Below are positions 8,940 through 19,217 of a stretch of DNA of 25,332 bases, piece after piece. The translations under genes were made by a program, and so were the position numbers. The DNA is taken from NCBI GenBank assembly GCA_000969725.1, contig JXSR01S046224.1; one strand, written 5' to 3'. Origin of the DNA: Ophiothrix spiculata. Taxonomy: Eukaryota > Echinodermata > Ophiuroidea > Amphilepidida > Ophiotrichidae. The notes below the pieces were generated by a model that was not told the origin of the DNA, made no database searches, and saw only the letters and a program-made list of their open reading frames with translations. The stretch's first letter is position 1, and every line of letters starts with the position of its first letter.

Positions 8940-9960
8940 ATCATGTTGAAACAATTTGTTGGTAGTCAAGCACCTTGAATCTGTTGAGATGGTGTGTGTA
9001 TACTGTAGTAGCCTATACTTCTATAGGTGAAACTTCTTGGACAGTGCAAACACAAACCCATGTTACAGAGCCTCATTGTTTGTAAATGTGGCCCTGTACC
9101 CTGCATTTTTGTTTACATTGTCAAGATATTTTTGTGTGACCTATTATAGTGGTAGTGCAGTATTTAAGTTGACATGGTAAAAGAGTTCACTATTTTTGTA
9201 AAGAATGAATTAGTACTAGTAGTACTTTCATATAATTTTGTTCTATATTGTTACCAAATACACATGTAGTGTGTCATAACAAAATGTTTTCAGATAAGAT
9301 TTTTGGCAAAAATGTAAGATGATACAAACATGAGTTTTTAGTTTTAAAGTTTCAGTTTTTTATGCAGAAGCATTTTAAACTCTATGCTACAGAGATCTTT
9401 TAAGATTTTTTTTATCTTTGTATATTTTTTATCATTTTTAAAGAATCATGCAAATGAGATCTTTTAAGATTTCAACTTTCCTGCTTTGAAGAAAATTTAA
9501 AATTCAATTTTATCATACAGAGCTTTAAAGTAACATTTTGATATGATGCACAACATATGGAACCAATGAAAGCCAAAGAATGTGTTTGCACAGTTCTAAA
9601 AGTGTAGTTGTAGCGTATTGGGTATTATATTTCGATGAACATGTATCATATTTGATGATACAGGATAGTCCATGCATAGTTAGATATTTATAGATTGATA
9701 TTTATTCTAGATTAATATATAGCACCAACATCGGGAAAGTTGTTTACTAACATAATGTAATCATTCACAGAGCAAATAAATGAAACAATTTCAAATAATT
9801 ATTGCTGATTTGATATAAACCAACATTTTCTTTGTCTGTTATTTCATAAGATATTTAAAATAAGCTGAAAAATATCAACCCCAGTTTATTTCAGGAAATG
9901 TAATGACTTCAATAAAGTCCCATTATTAGGTGGATTTTAAGTTTTGTGCAGGCTGGTGTT
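8940..9960. other. Non-coding stretch between MITE and SINE
   Basis: AT-rich, with no gene recognised. GAGATCTTTTAAGATTT-like sequence occurs at about 9391-9408 and 9457-9474, a short local duplication. AATAAA hexamers at 9775 and 9911 could end a long transglutaminase UTR. Confidence 0.5.
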
Positions 9961-9964
9961 TTTG

Positions 9965-10305
9965 CAGTCAAGTTAGCTCAATCGGTAAGGCGCTCGCTTG
10001 CGGTGCACAAGGTCCTGAGTTTGAACCCCGCTGGTGCCAAAAGTTCAGTGTGCTTGAAATTCCCTTGGACAAGGAACTAACTGCAAATTGTCTCATGGAA
10101 ACCCATACGAAACTCGGGGAGCTGATCCGGGCAGCGATGGTGCGAATGTGGGCTGATCAAGGTTCAGCGCCCCTAGAGGTTGCCGCAGAACCTGAAATGA
10201 TGCTTGGTGTGGAATGGAGCTTACTTAGGCCACAGTGGTCAGTAAGCACCTGTAAAGTGTGCAGGGAGGCATAGTGCACTATAAATCCCCAGTATTTATT
10301 TTGCC
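9965..10305 (+). mobile_element. tRNA-derived SINE, near full length
   Basis: The head resembles a tRNA. TAGCTCAATCGG at 9974-9985 fits an RNA polymerase III A box and AGTTTGAACCC at 10018-10028 fits a B box, at tRNA-like spacing. A unique body follows and the tail is TATTTATTTTG-like near 10290-10302. A second, headless copy lies at 611-830. The reading frame across it is incidental. The tRNA-like part lacks a good acceptor stem, so it is not a functional tRNA gene. Confidence 0.85.
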
Positions 10306-10980
10306 TAGGCTTGGATCAACTACCTGCTATGGCATTATAGTTCATCCATGACCCTATTTACACCTGTCAGCAGCTGTTGGGGTGTTGATGAACTAGCTGC
10401 TATCAGCATGATCTTAGACATGTTTGAGTCTTTGATCCGTAGTAGAAATGGGTATCAATTACCTAGTATCAGTAGTAGACATGACACAGGGATGAACTAG
10501 TGCAAGTAGCTCATTAATACCAATAATCTATTTCTGATAGCAAGCATTTCATCAATGCCTCATATCTACCATTGATTACAAGTAGATCATCAATACCTAT
10601 AATCACTGATAACAAGTAGGTCATCAATGCCTTATATCTACTACTGATAACAAGTAGATCATCAATACCCATAATCTACTACTGATAACAAGTAGTTCAT
10701 CAATGCCTCACTTCTACCACTGATAACAAATAGGTCATCAATCTCTTATATCTACCACTGATAACAAATAGGTCATCAATACCCATAATCTACTACTGAT
10801 AGCAAGTAGTTCATCAATGCCTTACTACTACCACTGATAACAAATAGGTCATCAATATCTTATATCTACCACTGATAACAAGTAGATCATGAATACCCAT
10901 AATCTATCCGATAACAAGTAGGTAATCAATACCCATAATCTACTACCAATAGCAAGTAGTTTATCCAATTCCTCATAAAT

Positions 10981-11122
10981 GTATTTTCTAGTTTTTTTGT
11001 GTACTTTGTATTTTCTGAATGTTTTATGTACGGCCAATTGGGCTCCCTGGAAGAACAGTGCTAGTGCATTGAAGGGATAACCCAGGATAAAGAAGAATGA
11101 AATAAATAAATAAATAAATAAA
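10981..11122 (+). mobile_element. Retroposon 3' tail inserted in the minisatellite
   Basis: Sequence unlike the satellite runs from about 10981, includes GGGCTCCCTGGAAGAACAGT and GGGATAACCCAGGATAAA, and ends in a (AAAT)n tract at 11099-11122. A unique body ending in a tetranucleotide tail is the structure of a SINE or 5'-truncated LINE end. I do not assign a family. Confidence 0.65.
11099..11122 (+). repeat. (AAAT)n microsatellite
   Basis: AAATAAATAAATAAAT-type tract forming the tail of the retroposon fragment. Confidence 0.85.
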
Positions 11123-11354
11123 TTATCTAACACCTGATAGCAGGTAGTTCATCCATGTTTCATATCTACTACTGATAGCAAATGTAGTTTATCAATGCCT
11201 GATATCTACCACTGATAGCAGGTCAATGCCCCATATTTACCACTGACACGTTCTGAATAGTTCATCAATATCCAACATTTACTAATAGCATTAACTAATA
11301 GCAGGTAGTTCATCAGTGTTTACCCAGGGCAGGTAGTTTCAATACCTTCATCAC

Positions 11355-11360
11355 TTTATT
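11355..11360 (-). promoter_or_regulatory. Candidate polyadenylation signal for the GPCR gene
   Basis: TTTATT on the + strand is AATAAA on the GPCR strand, about 150 bp after its stop and inside the decayed end of the minisatellite. Weak on its own. Confidence 0.3.
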
Positions 11361-11507
11361 GTGATACCAAGTCAATTATCTACCACTGATAACAGTTCGT
11401 TTGTCATCATTTGTCAACGAAAGGAAACGAGTATTTTTTTTTTAAAGAGGAGGCATTATTCATCAAATGTATTATTATAAATGATTTTTAATTAACTTTT
11501 TCAGTCA

Positions 11508-12905
11508 TTAACAAAAACAATCGAAAAGTTTATTTATAATTACAGCTGTTTCTCTGTAAAAGTACCTATTCATGAATGCATACAATAATGCTTTCATAGA
11601 AAAACATATGAGGCCAAAATGTCTGCCAAAAACCACCAAACTGTACAAGTTGATGTTTGATGTGCGCAAAGGTTCAAGTAAATGACTTGTTATAAAGATG
11701 ACCAGAGTTGGAATCCAAGTAATTAAAGTTGCCACGCAGACGACAAGAAGGGTCTTTGTTAAGGATGACACTAACTGACGTCGTTTGGTGTTATCAGTAC
11801 TTGTGGTGCTGTGAGAGCTTAGACAACGTGGGGCTATCTCGCCAGAATGAGATGATAAACTTCGTGGTGGTTGCTGAGCCGTGGGTCTGTTGTACTGGTG
11901 TCGACTTGTGGATGGAACTGTCCCTGGGATTTCAGGAATACTTGATAAGCTAGGTTGCTGAATTCTGCTGACACTTTGATGATGTTGGAAGTGGTCACTT
12001 GGAAGACTTAAATCTGGAAGTGCGTTTGGATGTGTTGGATGAACAGGTGGTAGCTGATGACTTGGCGGTCGGGATGGAATGTCAGCAGTAATGATGTCTA
12101 ATTCTGAACAGGGAACCCATGATACTACTCCAAGAGCGTCGATTGTACCATGTTTAATGCATTTTCTTAAAGTTGAAGATTTCCTAATCGGAATGCGACT
12201 TGGTGGGTGGGGAAAGACACATATGGAAATGTCCGAATCATCTGCCGGATTTGCAGTCGACCAAGCTCGCTTTATATGAAATGATGACGACGCTTCTAAA
12301 GCCTCACGGGCAATTGCTCGTCGACGGGATTTATAAGCCGCAATGTATATGCAAATGAAGAGAACTACTATCGCTATGAAAATTAAAACGTAACAGACCA
12401 TTTCAAAAGTATAAAATAAGTCTCCTGCCCATTCAGGGCCTAAAATTTCACATGAAGATGTCCCCGTTTCCAAATTTGTATTTATTCCAAATATTGCAAT
12501 TGGTGGTAACGATATTGTCATACTCAGAAAAATACAAACGCCGATAACTGAAACTGCTTGTGCCTGGTTGAATCTCTTAGCTGGATCCGTAACGGCACTG
12601 AATCTGTCAACAGCTAAAGCGCCGATTAAAAACAGCTCCAAGAAATTACAAAGGAATCGTATGCTCAATGTTGCCTTGCATAAATTCTTATTGACAAATG
12701 TGAATTCATTCTTCCATCCGTACATTCTGAGTGGTAACACAAGACACGCGATTATGTCACATGTGGCAAGAGCCAAGATGAAGATATGAGCACTGGTTCG
12801 ATTCTTCTTTTTCGAATACACATACAAAATGAGCAGATTACCTGGTATTCCAAGCAGCATTATCAGCGATGCCCAAAGAATCGACACAGCAACGTAAAGC
12901 TCCAT
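11508..12905 (-). CDS. Rhodopsin-class (class A) G protein-coupled receptor, intronless
   Basis: A complete 465-residue frame from ATG (12905-12903) to TAA. It has seven hydrophobic segments at about 5-30, 38-60, 80-102, 116-139, 162-190, 385-407 and 419-445. Class A marks are GN at 22-23, the LALATCD Asp at 50, Cys76 paired with Cys152, DRF at 100-102 and TWIP at 396-399. Three features depart from the class: DRF replaces DRY, the TM4 Trp is absent, and NPxxY is KALLY (438-442), losing Asn and Pro. The third intracellular loop (about 191-384) is very long and rich in Ser, Pro and His. Cys463 and Cys465 could be palmitoylated. It acts at the plasma membrane; ligand and G protein are unknown. 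It may belong to a lineage-specific orphan group with single-exon genes; that is inference. Confidence 0.93.
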   Translation of the reverse strand: MELYVAVSILWASLIMLLGIPGNLLILYVYSKKKNRTSAHIFILALATCDIIACLVLPLRMYGWKNEFTFVNKNLCKATLSIRFLCNFLELFLIGALAVDRFSAVTDPAKRFNQAQAVSVIGVCIFLSMTISLPPIAIFGINTNLETGTSSCEILGPEWAGDLFYTFEMVCYVLIFIAIVVLFICIYIAAYKSRRRAIAREALEASSSFHIKRAWSTANPADDSDISICVFPHPPSRIPIRKSSTLRKCIKHGTIDALGVVSWVPCSELDIITADIPSRPPSHQLPPVHPTHPNALPDLSLPSDHFQHHQSVSRIQQPSLSSIPEIPGTVPSTSRHQYNRPTAQQPPRSLSSHSGEIAPRCLSSHSTTSTDNTKRRQLVSSLTKTLLVVCVATLITWIPTLVIFITSHLLEPLRTSNINLYSLVVFGRHFGLICFSMKALLYAFMNRYFYRETAVIINKLFDCFC

Positions 12906-13958
12906 GATCGGGCTCAGTACAGATTGCCCAGTTTCATTTTATAATGTTCAAAAGTAGCTAAACGTCTCGCAACAAAACTTCATGTTGTTGTTTGTGGAAA
13001 TGCAGAGATCTAAAGATGTGTATAATAGATCAGCATGTCAGAAGACGATCAAAGTTGCAAGGTCGTATAGTCGAATTAGCTACACTGCAAAAACGATTTG
13101 GCTATTATAATAAGAGTCGTTAATACATTTACCATGTGATCCTTGTGATCCTCACCTCAGCAGTAAGAGGTAAGATCTCGGAAGTTTTTGACAAACTTAG
13201 TTTTGACATAACTGATGTACTAGTAAGTACCAAAGGTCCTTTTAAGTACTTTAGTCCTTTAGCTGTGTTGTAGAATTAGGCCTACACCTAGCCTAACATG
13301 GGTCAAGAGCCCATTTGAGTCCGCAAGTACTTTTGTCGACGTCGCATTGTAATCAAAGTCAACATTTCAATGATTGCCCTGTTGTCATGGGATGTCCAAC
13401 CACCGCACAATGATTTTTTTACGCCGCGCAAAGATGACGTGCGCATGGCGCGCGGATTTTTATTATAACACACGATGACCGGTGCAACATCCCAAAAAAG
13501 CACGTGCACAATGCCGAATTTCTATTTGGCCCTGATGGGTATTATAATAGCTTTACGTCCTGTTGAACAAATGTTCATCATGAGAAAGTTAAAAGACATA
13601 AAAAGGATGAGTTCTGTTACAGACCTAGTATTTTAGTATGATATTGTCAGAACACTCCTGATGAAGGGACATCATACTGAGTCAAGTTAGACATGTTAGA
13701 TTAAACCATTCAGGCTATACCCTTGCACCTTAAACACAGTTATGAGAAATGCCGTAGGGCCTACCTTTTCATGATTAAGACTTCTGTATTCAATCCTGAT
13801 TCGATGCAAAAAGAAATTGCATTGGACAAACGTTTCATATGATTTGCAGCTTCAACTATAGGGCTTTGTCCCCAGAACTGTTAGAACTACTGTTTCTCTC
13901 AGTGGAACCCTCCATGATACAGGACCCTTGGATCAACGATAAGGACGTCGGGGGTATG
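12906..13958. other. Upstream flank of the GPCR gene
   Basis: The probable promoter and 5' UTR of the GPCR should be here, but I recognise no specific core promoter element. A GC-rich patch with GCGC/CGCG motifs lies at 13415-13460 (GCCGCGC, GCATGGCGCGCGG). No other gene was recognised. Confidence 0.45.
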
Positions 13959-14159
13959 CCCTGCATGTAAAAATCGAGTACAATAATTATTCTAGTGCAA
14001 CATTCTTGAGGTGCACATTTGGAACATCATTCTAGTACAGTTTTAGTACAATTCTAGTACAGAAATTTGTACTAAAACTGTGTAGAATGCTATTCCAAAA
14101 GTGCAGCTCAGGAATTATGTACTAGAATTAGAATTGTGATTGATTTTGTCCATGCAGGG
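13959..14159. mobile_element. Fold-back MITE (201 bp) with CCCTGCATG ends
   Basis: CCCTGCATG at 13959-13967 pairs with CATGCAGGG at 14151-14159. The arms remain complementary inward, including TTCTAGTACAGTTTTAGTAC against GTACTAAAACTGTGTAGAA and TTGAGGTGCACATTTGGAA against TTCCAAAAGTGCAGCTCAG. The element is almost entirely palindromic, so it would form a long imperfect hairpin. Confidence 0.8.
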
Positions 14160-14515
14160 TGATTACGTAGGATGCGCCCGCAAGTTTGAGATAGTCCCTC
14201 TTTTGACCCTACTGTTCAGGGGGGTAGTCTATGTCACAGACTCTCGCGCGCAATGTCCCCACCCCTAAACACAAACACACACCAGCGCGGAAGGCGTGAG
14301 TCACTCCCCAAGAGCGCCGTAGGCGCGATCCGGGGGAAGCTCGGTGACTATTATAAGCGCCGAAGGCGCAAGTAGTGGTCATTTACTAGTTTATATACAT
14401 ACTATCTCGGGCTGTGACCACACAAGTGTGGGCTGTGACACTTAAACTAGGGTGGGGTGGGGGGGGCGTACCAATTAGGACTACACCAAAGACTACACGA
14501 TCCCTATTTAAATTC
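14160..14515. repeat. GC-rich patch with small GCGCC(GNA)GGCGC hairpins
   Basis: GCGCCGTAGGCGC at 14314-14326 and GCGCCGAAGGCGC at 14357-14369 lie 43 bp apart, with a related GCGCGGAAGGCG at 14285-14296. GGGCTGTGAC occurs twice (about 14409 and 14431). This probably represents an interspersed repeat; no gene was recognised. Confidence 0.5.
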
Positions 14516-14642
14516 GTGTCAATGGAACAAATATTTCATTCGGTGAAAGATCAAATGCTCCATTTAACTCGGCTTCAAGCTTCGCCTCGTTTGAATGGAG
14601 CATTTGATCTTTCACCTCATGAAATATTTGTACCATTACACT
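14516..14642. repeat. Near-perfect 127-bp palindrome (fold-back element)
   Basis: The arms at 14516-14571 and 14588-14642 are reverse complements over about 55 bp, including a 22-bp exact match containing GGAGCATTTGATCTTTCACC, then ATGAAATATTTGT. The centre is AAGCTT (14578-14583), leaving almost no loop. The frame across it reads the same hairpin and is not a gene. Confidence 0.85.
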
Positions 14643-14649
14643 CATAAAC

Positions 14650-15298
14650 ATTCATTATTTGTATGATAATCATATAGAGCAGGGTCTCTAGAGCTGTCAA
14701 TTGATGATACCAAAATCATGAAAATTGGCCAAGGCGTTACGTAATGTCAAACTTGTGCAATATAAAAGTTCTTTATATTGGATTTTCATCGGATGTGTTT
14801 ATGGTGACTCTTAAATCAATTGCCCTGATGTTTCGATATTAAATAAACCAACAGATTCAGATTCAACACCGAATGACCTCCTTTTTTCGCCCGATTTATC
14901 GATTTTTCGAAAATGTCGAAGATCAGCGATTTCGTTAATGTCAAAATCATATAGGTTATTTTATTCAAACACTGACAACGAATGACACTTTTTTTCGCTC
15001 TATCTTGCCAACAAATCGCTCAGAATGACCCAGTTTTTTTACCCTTTTAGGCTATACACCGAATGACCTATTTTTCAATGTATTTCTCACCTATAATTGC
15101 CCCTACATTTCGAAAGCCGGTAGGAGCAAGTACGTAACTTTCATCATTTGAGTGGACGAGGGTTAATGCAAAATTTTGCTCGATTCGTTAGCAATTCATG
15201 ATCATGTGATTATGACGGAAAATTCAAAATATGGCTTCTTGCACGTCATTATTGCCGTTATTATTTTTCACAGATTTCAGGGTTAAATCAACGAACTA
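14650..15298. repeat. Non-coding DNA with dispersed GAATGACC units
   Basis: GAATGACC or GAATGACA occurs near 14868, 14981, 15023 and 15056, several times followed within a few bases by a T run and CGC. This looks like a worn tandem repeat of irregular period. No gene was recognised. Confidence 0.45.
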
Positions 15299-16347
15299 CG
15301 AGGGTCATTCAAAAAGTTCTACCTGTTGTATCATAACTTTTGTTCTGTTAAAGATAGCTACTTGAAAATTGGTACAAATATAGCTCAGATTGTCATGTAC
15401 ATATGATCAAAAAATCTAATTAATACCTTTTCTAGTTTTGTGCAGGTTTCCTGAAAACCACGGTAAGATTTGGTACACCGGAAACGGTCAAAATACGGGC
15501 ATCATTTTTAAAACTGGCTCAGGTACAATGAATTAAAAAGGTCATAATATAGCCATGTAGTATTGCTATACAATAAAAATTATATAAAGCATAAGAATGG
15601 ACATACAATTGTACGGGATGATTAAAAAATTAACCCAAACTGAAAATAAGGGACACCAACAAGCACAACAATAAAAAAGAACAAATAGCCCATGCAGACA
15701 AATTATCAAAATCACTAAAGATACAGTTTAGGAAGAAACTGACTTTAACAAAACAAGATGTAAAATAGTGACATTATGAGGCTTTATTTTTGAAGAAATT
15801 TTCATAGTACATCATAAAGGAAACTACATTTGATTTTTTGACCGAAAATTGTGGTGTATCATCTTTAAATGTTGTTTTTGACATAAAAAACGCACTTGGA
15901 AAATCAGCTCATAGAGAAGCATGCTATGCTAACATTCGTAACCTAAGAGGATACCAGACACCTTTTCAAATATTGGGATTCTGGGTAATTACTATCAGTA
16001 ACAAGTTTACTTTATCATTTGCATATGACTTATTGGACTATTAGGTTCACTTTCATTCCAATTTTGTTCAGTAACTTCCATGATTTTTGGGTATACAGAT
16101 GGTTATTCATACATTAGCTGCACATGTAATTTCAGGTGCAATGTCATATGATATTTTACCGTTTCCGGTGTACCAAATATTACTGTGGTTTTCTGATCAC
16201 CTGCAAAAATGTAGAAAGGGTATTGATATGATTTTTAAACCACATGTAGACACTATTCTGAGCTATATTTGTGCCAATTTTAAAGTAGCTACCCTTAACA
16301 AAACCAAAGTTATGATACAACAGGTAGAACTTTTTGAATGACCCTCG
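15299..16347. mobile_element. Tc1/mariner-like non-autonomous element with about 195-bp inverted repeats
   Basis: Both ends begin CGAGGGTCATTCAAAAAGTT and stay similar, about 80% by eye, for about 195 bp (15299-15495 and 16152-16347), finishing near GGTACACCGGAAACGG. TA stands outside each end (15297-15298 and 16348-16349), the target duplication expected of Tc1/mariner. The roughly 650-bp interior has only short frames that I cannot relate to a transposase, so it is probably a deletion derivative or MITE. Confidence 0.85.
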
Positions 16348-16349
16348 TA

Positions 16350-17490
16350 GATTTTATTGGTTCACCTTTTAACATGTACCAACTGACCTGGATTATTTTT
16401 TTCCTGGTTGTATGTTCTAAATGATCTTTCTTTTATTATAAAAATTGGATACAACATTGCAAGTAACATTTTTAATGGTTTTTAACAACATTTCTAGGTA
16501 TGTTTCTGATCCTCACCATAGTGGAAAATACCATGCACTGACGATCCTATTCCCCGACGCATGGGCCAAAAGCCATTGCCCAATAATCAATTTTAACAGA
16601 AAGTGTTCTACAAAATACTATATTAGGGCATTATAATGAAAATTTAGTATTATGATGGGTACTTTGGCGGCCATCTTGGATTTTAAAAATACCAACGGGC
16701 AAAATTTTACTCACCCACCCTCCAGAATATATTAGTTTAGGCATATATCAAGTCAAATCAATCATTACTTTCCACCCTGTAGGCCATATATACTCATATG
16801 TCCTCCTGGATAATTTCTGGTGAATGGTATTGAAAAAAGTATATTAATTGGTTACATTTGTTTAAAATTACATTGGCATACCCCTAAGACTAAAAATGCC
16901 TTTTTGTCATTAACAAAGGCAATATCATATACCACAAGGTTAATTAAAACATCTTTATTATGATATGATGCTTGAGGTGACAAATTGAGTAACTTATTTT
17001 CACCATTTGGTCAATGAAACATCATTTTGAGAAAAATCCACTTTATGGTAAAAAATGTTATTATTTTCTTTATTTTATTTCTCATAATTTTGTTAATTCT
17101 GACCAAAATGAACTCAAAATTAGTTCAAACTAATTATTTTCTGATTCAGCACTAATTTAAGATGTCAGATCCAATAAAATAAAAAAAATCCCATTTGGGC
17201 CAAAATTGAGCCTTTTTGGCCCAAGACGGGCCAAAAATCGATCTGAATTTTTGGCACCCCCCTTGAGGTGAAACCTTATCATATAAGTATTTGATCCAAC
17301 ATGGGTGCCAAGATGTAACAAAAATGCCCACCAAATTTTTTTGAACACTTATCATGGATATGGCTGGCTGTCGGAATGGGCTTTCGCCAAGGAAACCCAA
17401 CTTGGTATTTCGTACCAAGTAAGCTAAATAAGGTTATCTTCAACATGGCTTGGGGTAATAATGTGAAAACAAATCATCAAAGACATTATA
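16350..17490. other. Non-coding AT-rich stretch
   Basis: No gene was recognised. GGCGGCCATCTTGGATTTT at 16667-16685 and GGCC-rich sequence at 17197-17235 (GGGCCAAAA repeated) suggest worn repeats. An 88-codon frame on the minus strand at 17152-17418 has no family features. Confidence 0.4.
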
Positions 17491-17509
17491 ATTAACGTAC
17501 AGATAAATC

Positions 17510-17760
17510 AGATCTGGCGTACGAAAAGATTGGTTACCGTTATCACTGTATTACAGTTCACCGTAAAATGCTAGGAAGTCAATTTCACTTGTACAGTTAA
17601 GAAAATTTTATACGTCAATCTATACGCCAACTAATTTGGCGTATAAAATATTGCTTGACTACGTATTGTTGAGTTACTAGCTCTTCGACGGATAAAAAGA
17701 TTTACAGAAGGCTGCATGATATAATATACATTTGTACGCCAAACTGTTGACACGGCCGAA
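17510..17760. repeat. GGCGTA-motif region with a short palindrome
   Basis: TATACGCCAACTAATTTGGC plus GTATA (17621-17645) is a 10-bp-arm palindrome. Related GGCGTA or TACGCC motifs recur near 17517 and 17734. Possibly the remains of an inverted-repeat element; boundaries not resolved. Confidence 0.4.
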
Positions 17761-18512
17761 ACGGGGTAAGTGGTGAAGAAAGTTAATTTTTGTATAAATA
17801 TGTGATGACAATGTAAGTTGATCACTGTCCCGGTCAACTTGCTTTAATTTTTTTTAAAGCATATTTTTGTGCTAACATAATGGTATTAAATGGTAAAATA
17901 CACGCGAACGCAAAAAATTGTATATTTTATCATAATCAACAAAAGGGAATAAATTGAGAGAAATTTGCGCCAAAAAGGTTGTGATTTTTTTCTGAGGGCA
18001 GATTTTTTTTTATGGGGGGATGCCCCCACCCATAGTGCCAACACTGGGATTATCTACAACTACGGAATATCTCATCGCCAATTTTGTACATGAACATACA
18101 TGTATATCAAGACTCATATCAGTTGAGTGAACTTTCTTAAAATCCAAATTCAGCATGTTCAGATCGAAATGTTCTAAATCTGTTACAGTTTCATGGAAAA
18201 TTTTTCTTAGAAATATCGAAGGTTTTTTTTTGAATGCCATTTGAAACAAAACAACCATTTTTTTTCGTATGTTATTTTTTTATATATTTTGCTGTCCTTG
18301 AACAAAGACCAGGAAACCCTCAAAGGTTCTTGGTACAGCAGAAAAAAGGTTTTTAATGAAGAAAAAACAATGTCTAAATACTTTAGACTAACTTTGTCTT
18401 CTCTTCACAACATTTGCAGACTGAAAGTAAATTAGGCCTTACACTATTTAAAGGTTCTACAAAGAACCATCAAAGGGTTCTCCCCCGGGGCACCAAACTT
18501 TGGTTTTGGTAG
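17761..18512. other. Non-coding stretch
   Basis: No gene was recognised. AGGTTCTACAAAGAACC (18452-18468) and CCTCAAAGGTTCTTGGTAC (18318-18336) are related short inverted or direct motifs, probably from a GGTTCT-type MITE that I cannot delimit. Confidence 0.35.
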
Positions 18513-18818
18513 GGGTGTGCGGCCCCGATATCTGAAACCCTAGTCTACGGAACGGAAGATTGACTCTGAAAAGGGGGTCTAGAGAACTGAACCAAAAAAT
18601 GACCCTTCAGAACTAGTTTTTTTGGCAAATTTTGGGCTCTGGAAGCATGAATTGTCGAAATTTTGCTTGAAATGGGGGTCTTGGGAACTAAATTTAAAAA
18701 AATGAGGCTAGGGGGCTGAAACTTTTCGAAAAAATAAGGCTTGCGAACTAAAGGTTGTCATTGAAATCTAGGGAGCGGCAGACAAGGCTTGAAAAGGGGT
18801 TGAGGGCCGCACATACCC
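18513..18818. mobile_element. MITE with GGGTRTGCGGCCC-type ends and internal repeats
   Basis: GGGTGTGCGGCCC at 18513-18525 is mirrored by GGGCCGCACATACCC at 18804-18818. Inside, a motif like GGGTCTAGAGAACTGAA recurs in altered form (GGGTCTTGGGAACTAAA, GAGGCTAGGGGGCTGAAA, AGGCTTGCGAACTAAA). No coding capacity. Confidence 0.7.
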
Positions 18819-18840
18819 GTATCACCTTTCTAGGTCAGTG

Positions 18841-18849
18841 CCCCCCCCC
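18841..18849 (+). repeat. Poly-C run
   Basis: About nine C in a row just right of the MITE; part of a short C-rich tract. Confidence 0.6.
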
Positions 18850-19217
18850 TTCCTGGTTCTCCCTGGTACAAAAAGGTTTCTTAATAGGACTTTTTTCTGA
18901 GAGTGTCAAAGCAAGTTCAGAAAGGGGTCATTATCAAAAATAAATAAACAACTAAGCCCCAGAAGAAAGTATAGTTACTAAAAACGAATGTTTCAAATTT
19001 TACCTGAATCATCCAAACCGTTCTGATTTTATAGGAAGTTTTGTATTTCAAAGCTGCCTATATGTTACTATGTAAAATTAAATATGTTTACCAAATTAGA
19101 CACATTTTACATATCTCCAAAACGGAATATAACTCAGCTGTGAAATTTCACATGGGTTATAAGAAAAATATGACCAATATTTTGGTACAAAAACCTCAAA
19201 AAAAGTTTGAAACAATG

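Larger units (their letters stand above)
10310..11400. repeat. Minisatellite of about 38-bp units, with inverted units at its left edge
   Basis: Units of the form TCATCAATACCCATAATCTA plus CTACTGATAACAAGTAGN repeat from about 10511 to 10970 and, more decayed, from 11127 to 11400. Neighbouring units alternate between ..ACCCATAATCT.. and ..GCCTTATATCT.. variants, suggesting a two-unit higher order. At 10384-10490, TGATGAACTAGCTGCTATCA and ATCAGTAGTAGAC are the complement strand of the unit, so some repeats are inverted. A retroposon tail splits the array. Confidence 0.85.

Noticed and set aside
9965-10040. Possible tRNA gene
   Set aside because: A and B boxes are present, but acceptor-stem pairing is poor, and a 230-bp SINE body with another copy in the window follows. 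It is a tRNA-derived SINE head.
9930-10274. 114-codon frame on the plus strand
   Set aside because: It spans the SINE, including the A and B boxes, so it is not a protein gene.
10852-11133. 93-codon frame on the minus strand
   Set aside because: It reads through the AAAT tail and minisatellite; low-complexity artefact.
10511-11400. CRISPR-like array
   Set aside because: The whole 38-bp period is repetitive with no unique spacers, units degrade gradually, and the context is an animal genome.
11729-12789. Plus-strand frames across the GPCR
   Set aside because: They are antisense shadows of a complete receptor with clear class A motifs.
13098-13549. GCTATTATAATA and TATTATAATAGC as ends of an element upstream of the GPCR
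   Set aside because: Only about 12 bp of AT-rich, self-complementary sequence match, and flanking bases do not extend the inverted repeat.
15838-16341. Two short plus-strand frames inside the mariner-like element as transposase remnants
   Set aside because: I see no helix-turn-helix or DDE-type motif, and the second lies largely in the inverted repeat.
17152-17418. 88- and 63-codon overlapping frames on the minus strand
   Set aside because: No family features, two competing frames and GGCC-rich repeat-like sequence. Could be a worn repeat, but I cannot support a gene.
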